Source of the DNA: Nonomuraea basaltis
GTDB lineage: Bacteria > Actinomycetota > Actinomycetes > Streptosporangiales > Streptosporangiaceae
DNA length: 64,000 bases
Assembly (NCBI RefSeq): GCF_005893125.1
Contig: NZ_VCJS01000024.1
Span: 1-64,000 of the forward strand
Reading direction: 5' to 3'
This document shows positions 63,278-64,000 of the stretch, piece after piece (the first letter of the stretch is position 1; each line of letters opens with the position of its first letter). The notes under the pieces are model-generated. The model did no database searches. It was not told the DNA's origin and saw nothing but the letters and a program-made list of their open reading frames with translations. Made by a program: the position numbers and the translations under genes.

Positions 63278-64000
63278 TCAGCTCTGGCCGCCCGCGAGCT
63301 TCTCGCGCAGGGCCGCGAGCGCCTCGTCAGAGGCGAGCGCGCCACTGGCGGGAGCCGACGACGAGGAGCTGCCCGGCTGGGGCTGCGTCTCGCCGGTGTA
63401 GGACGAGGGAGCGGCCTCGCCCGCCTCGGCCTCGGCCTTGCGGGCCTCCTCGATCTGCTTCCTGTGGGCCTCGAAGCGGGTCTGAGCCTCGGCGTACTGC
63501 CGCTCCCACTCCTCACGCTGCTTGTCGAAGCCCTCCAGCCACTCCCCGGTCTCCGGGTCGAAGCCCTCGGGGTAGATGTAGTTGCCGTGCTCGTCGTAGG
63601 TGGCCGCCATGCCGTAGAGCGTCGGGTCGAACTCGACCTCGGTGCCCACGCCCTCGTTGGCCTGCTTCAGCGAGAGGCTGATGCGACGACGGTCGAGGTC
63701 GATGTCGATGATCTTCACGAAGATCTCGTCGCCGACCTGGACGACCTGCTCCGGAATCTCCACGTGGCGCTCGGCCAGCTCGGAGATGTGGACCAGGCCC
63801 TCGATGCCCTCCTCGACCCGGACGAACGCGCCGAACGGCACCAGCTTGGTGACGCGGCCCGGCACGACCTGGCCGATCTGGTGGGTGCGGGCGAACTGCT
63901 GCCACGGGTCTTCCTGGGTGGCCTTGAGCGACAGGGAGACGCGCTCGCGCTCCATGTCGACGTCGAGGACCTCGACCGTGACCTCCTGGCCGACCTCGAC
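63278..64000 (-). CDS. rpsA: 30S ribosomal protein S1, 5' part beyond the window
   Basis: 241 C-terminal residues; the frame is open through base 64000, so the start is outside. One complete S1/OB-fold repeat is visible: GQVVPGRVTKLVPFGAFVRVEEGIEGLVHISELAERHVEIP, then VGDEIFVKIIDIDLDRRRISLSLKQA. Before it, VEVGQEVTVEVLDVDMERERVSLSLKA is the end of the previous repeat. After it comes the actinobacterial acidic tail (EWERQYAEAQTRFEAHRKQI) ending in REKLAGGQS. S1 unwinds and binds mRNA on the small subunit. The hairpin at 63207-63237 terminates it. Confidence 0.96.
   Translation of the reverse strand, partial: VEVGQEVTVEVLDVDMERERVSLSLKATQEDPWQQFARTHQIGQVVPGRVTKLVPFGAFVRVEEGIEGLVHISELAERHVEIPEQVVQVGDEIFVKIIDIDLDRRRISLSLKQANEGVGTEVEFDPTLYGMAATYDEHGNYIYPEGFDPETGEWLEGFDKQREEWERQYAEAQTRFEAHRKQIEEARKAEAEAGEAAPSSYTGETQPQPGSSSSSAPASGALASDEALAALREKLAGGQS

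Overview
This is a 64 kb piece of a high-GC actinobacterial chromosome. Strong G/C bias at third codon positions, GTG starts, many ATGA/GTGA overlaps, several ROK/PadR/TetR/ECF regulators, lipoprotein sugar transporters and a Spo0M homologue fit a filamentous actinomycete. The gene mix (ECF sigma with CU044_5270-type partners, Uma2 proteins, a large WD40 STAND ATPase) suggests a Streptosporangiales member such as Nonomuraea. That placement is inference from gene content.

Region 1 (1-21.3 kb) is a conserved housekeeping block on the minus strand: pyrG - NUDIX hydrolase - xerD - parA - scpA - scpB - rluB - aroH - tyrA, then cmk - der. In many actinobacteria tyrA is followed directly by cmk; here about 8 kb of accessory genes lies between them (3.6-11.6 kb). 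These are a carotenoid oxygenase with its TetR regulator, a tandem pair of glycosyltransferases, a DUF2795 protein, an FAD/NAD oxidoreductase and an ECF sigma factor with two secreted or membrane partners. RluB and ScpB both carry long repetitive, probably disordered N-terminal extensions. The window opens inside an MFS drug exporter gene.

Region 2 (21.4-32.7 kb) holds an acyltransferase, a nitronate monooxygenase and an amino-sugar utilisation locus. A GH89 alpha-N-acetylglucosaminidase, MurQ and an N-acetylglucosamine-kinase-like protein form one operon. It diverges from a ROK regulator followed by a lipoprotein binding protein and two permeases (no ATPase). The logic is import of an alpha-GlcNAc glycoside, cleavage in the cytosol, phosphorylation, and lactyl-ether removal.

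Region 3 (32.7-43 kb) is mixed accessory DNA: an SDR plus alpha/beta hydrolase, a membrane protein, a Uma2 protein, a RIO kinase, a PadR/hydrolase divergent pair, a nucleoside deaminase, and traces of decay (an IS4-like transposase remnant, a frameshifted monooxygenase, a 15-bp minisatellite). At 35.2-35.6 kb there is about 410 nt with no convincing gene but at least twelve helices, two GNRA tetraloops and a terminator-like end: a strong candidate for an unannotated structured RNA. uvrB closes this region.

Region 4 (43-60 kb) holds an ABC exporter with a small XRE regulator, an operon of two SPFH (flotillin-like) proteins plus Spo0M, a methyltransferase, an operon of unknown purpose (membrane protein, cupin, inositol-monophosphatase-like), an ArsB/SLC13-type transporter, and a 1856-residue protein with the order TIR - degenerate calcineurin-like phosphoesterase - NACHT ATPase - pentapeptide repeats - about 15 WD40 repeats. 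That protein looks like a bacterial NLR-type immune sensor.

Region 5 (60-64 kb) returns to core genes: coaE and the 3' end of rpsA, with a Clp-N protein, a GNAT acetyltransferase and an epoxide hydrolase between or beside them. No tRNA, rRNA, CRISPR array or intact insertion sequence was seen. All family assignments come from motif recognition by eye; no database search was run.
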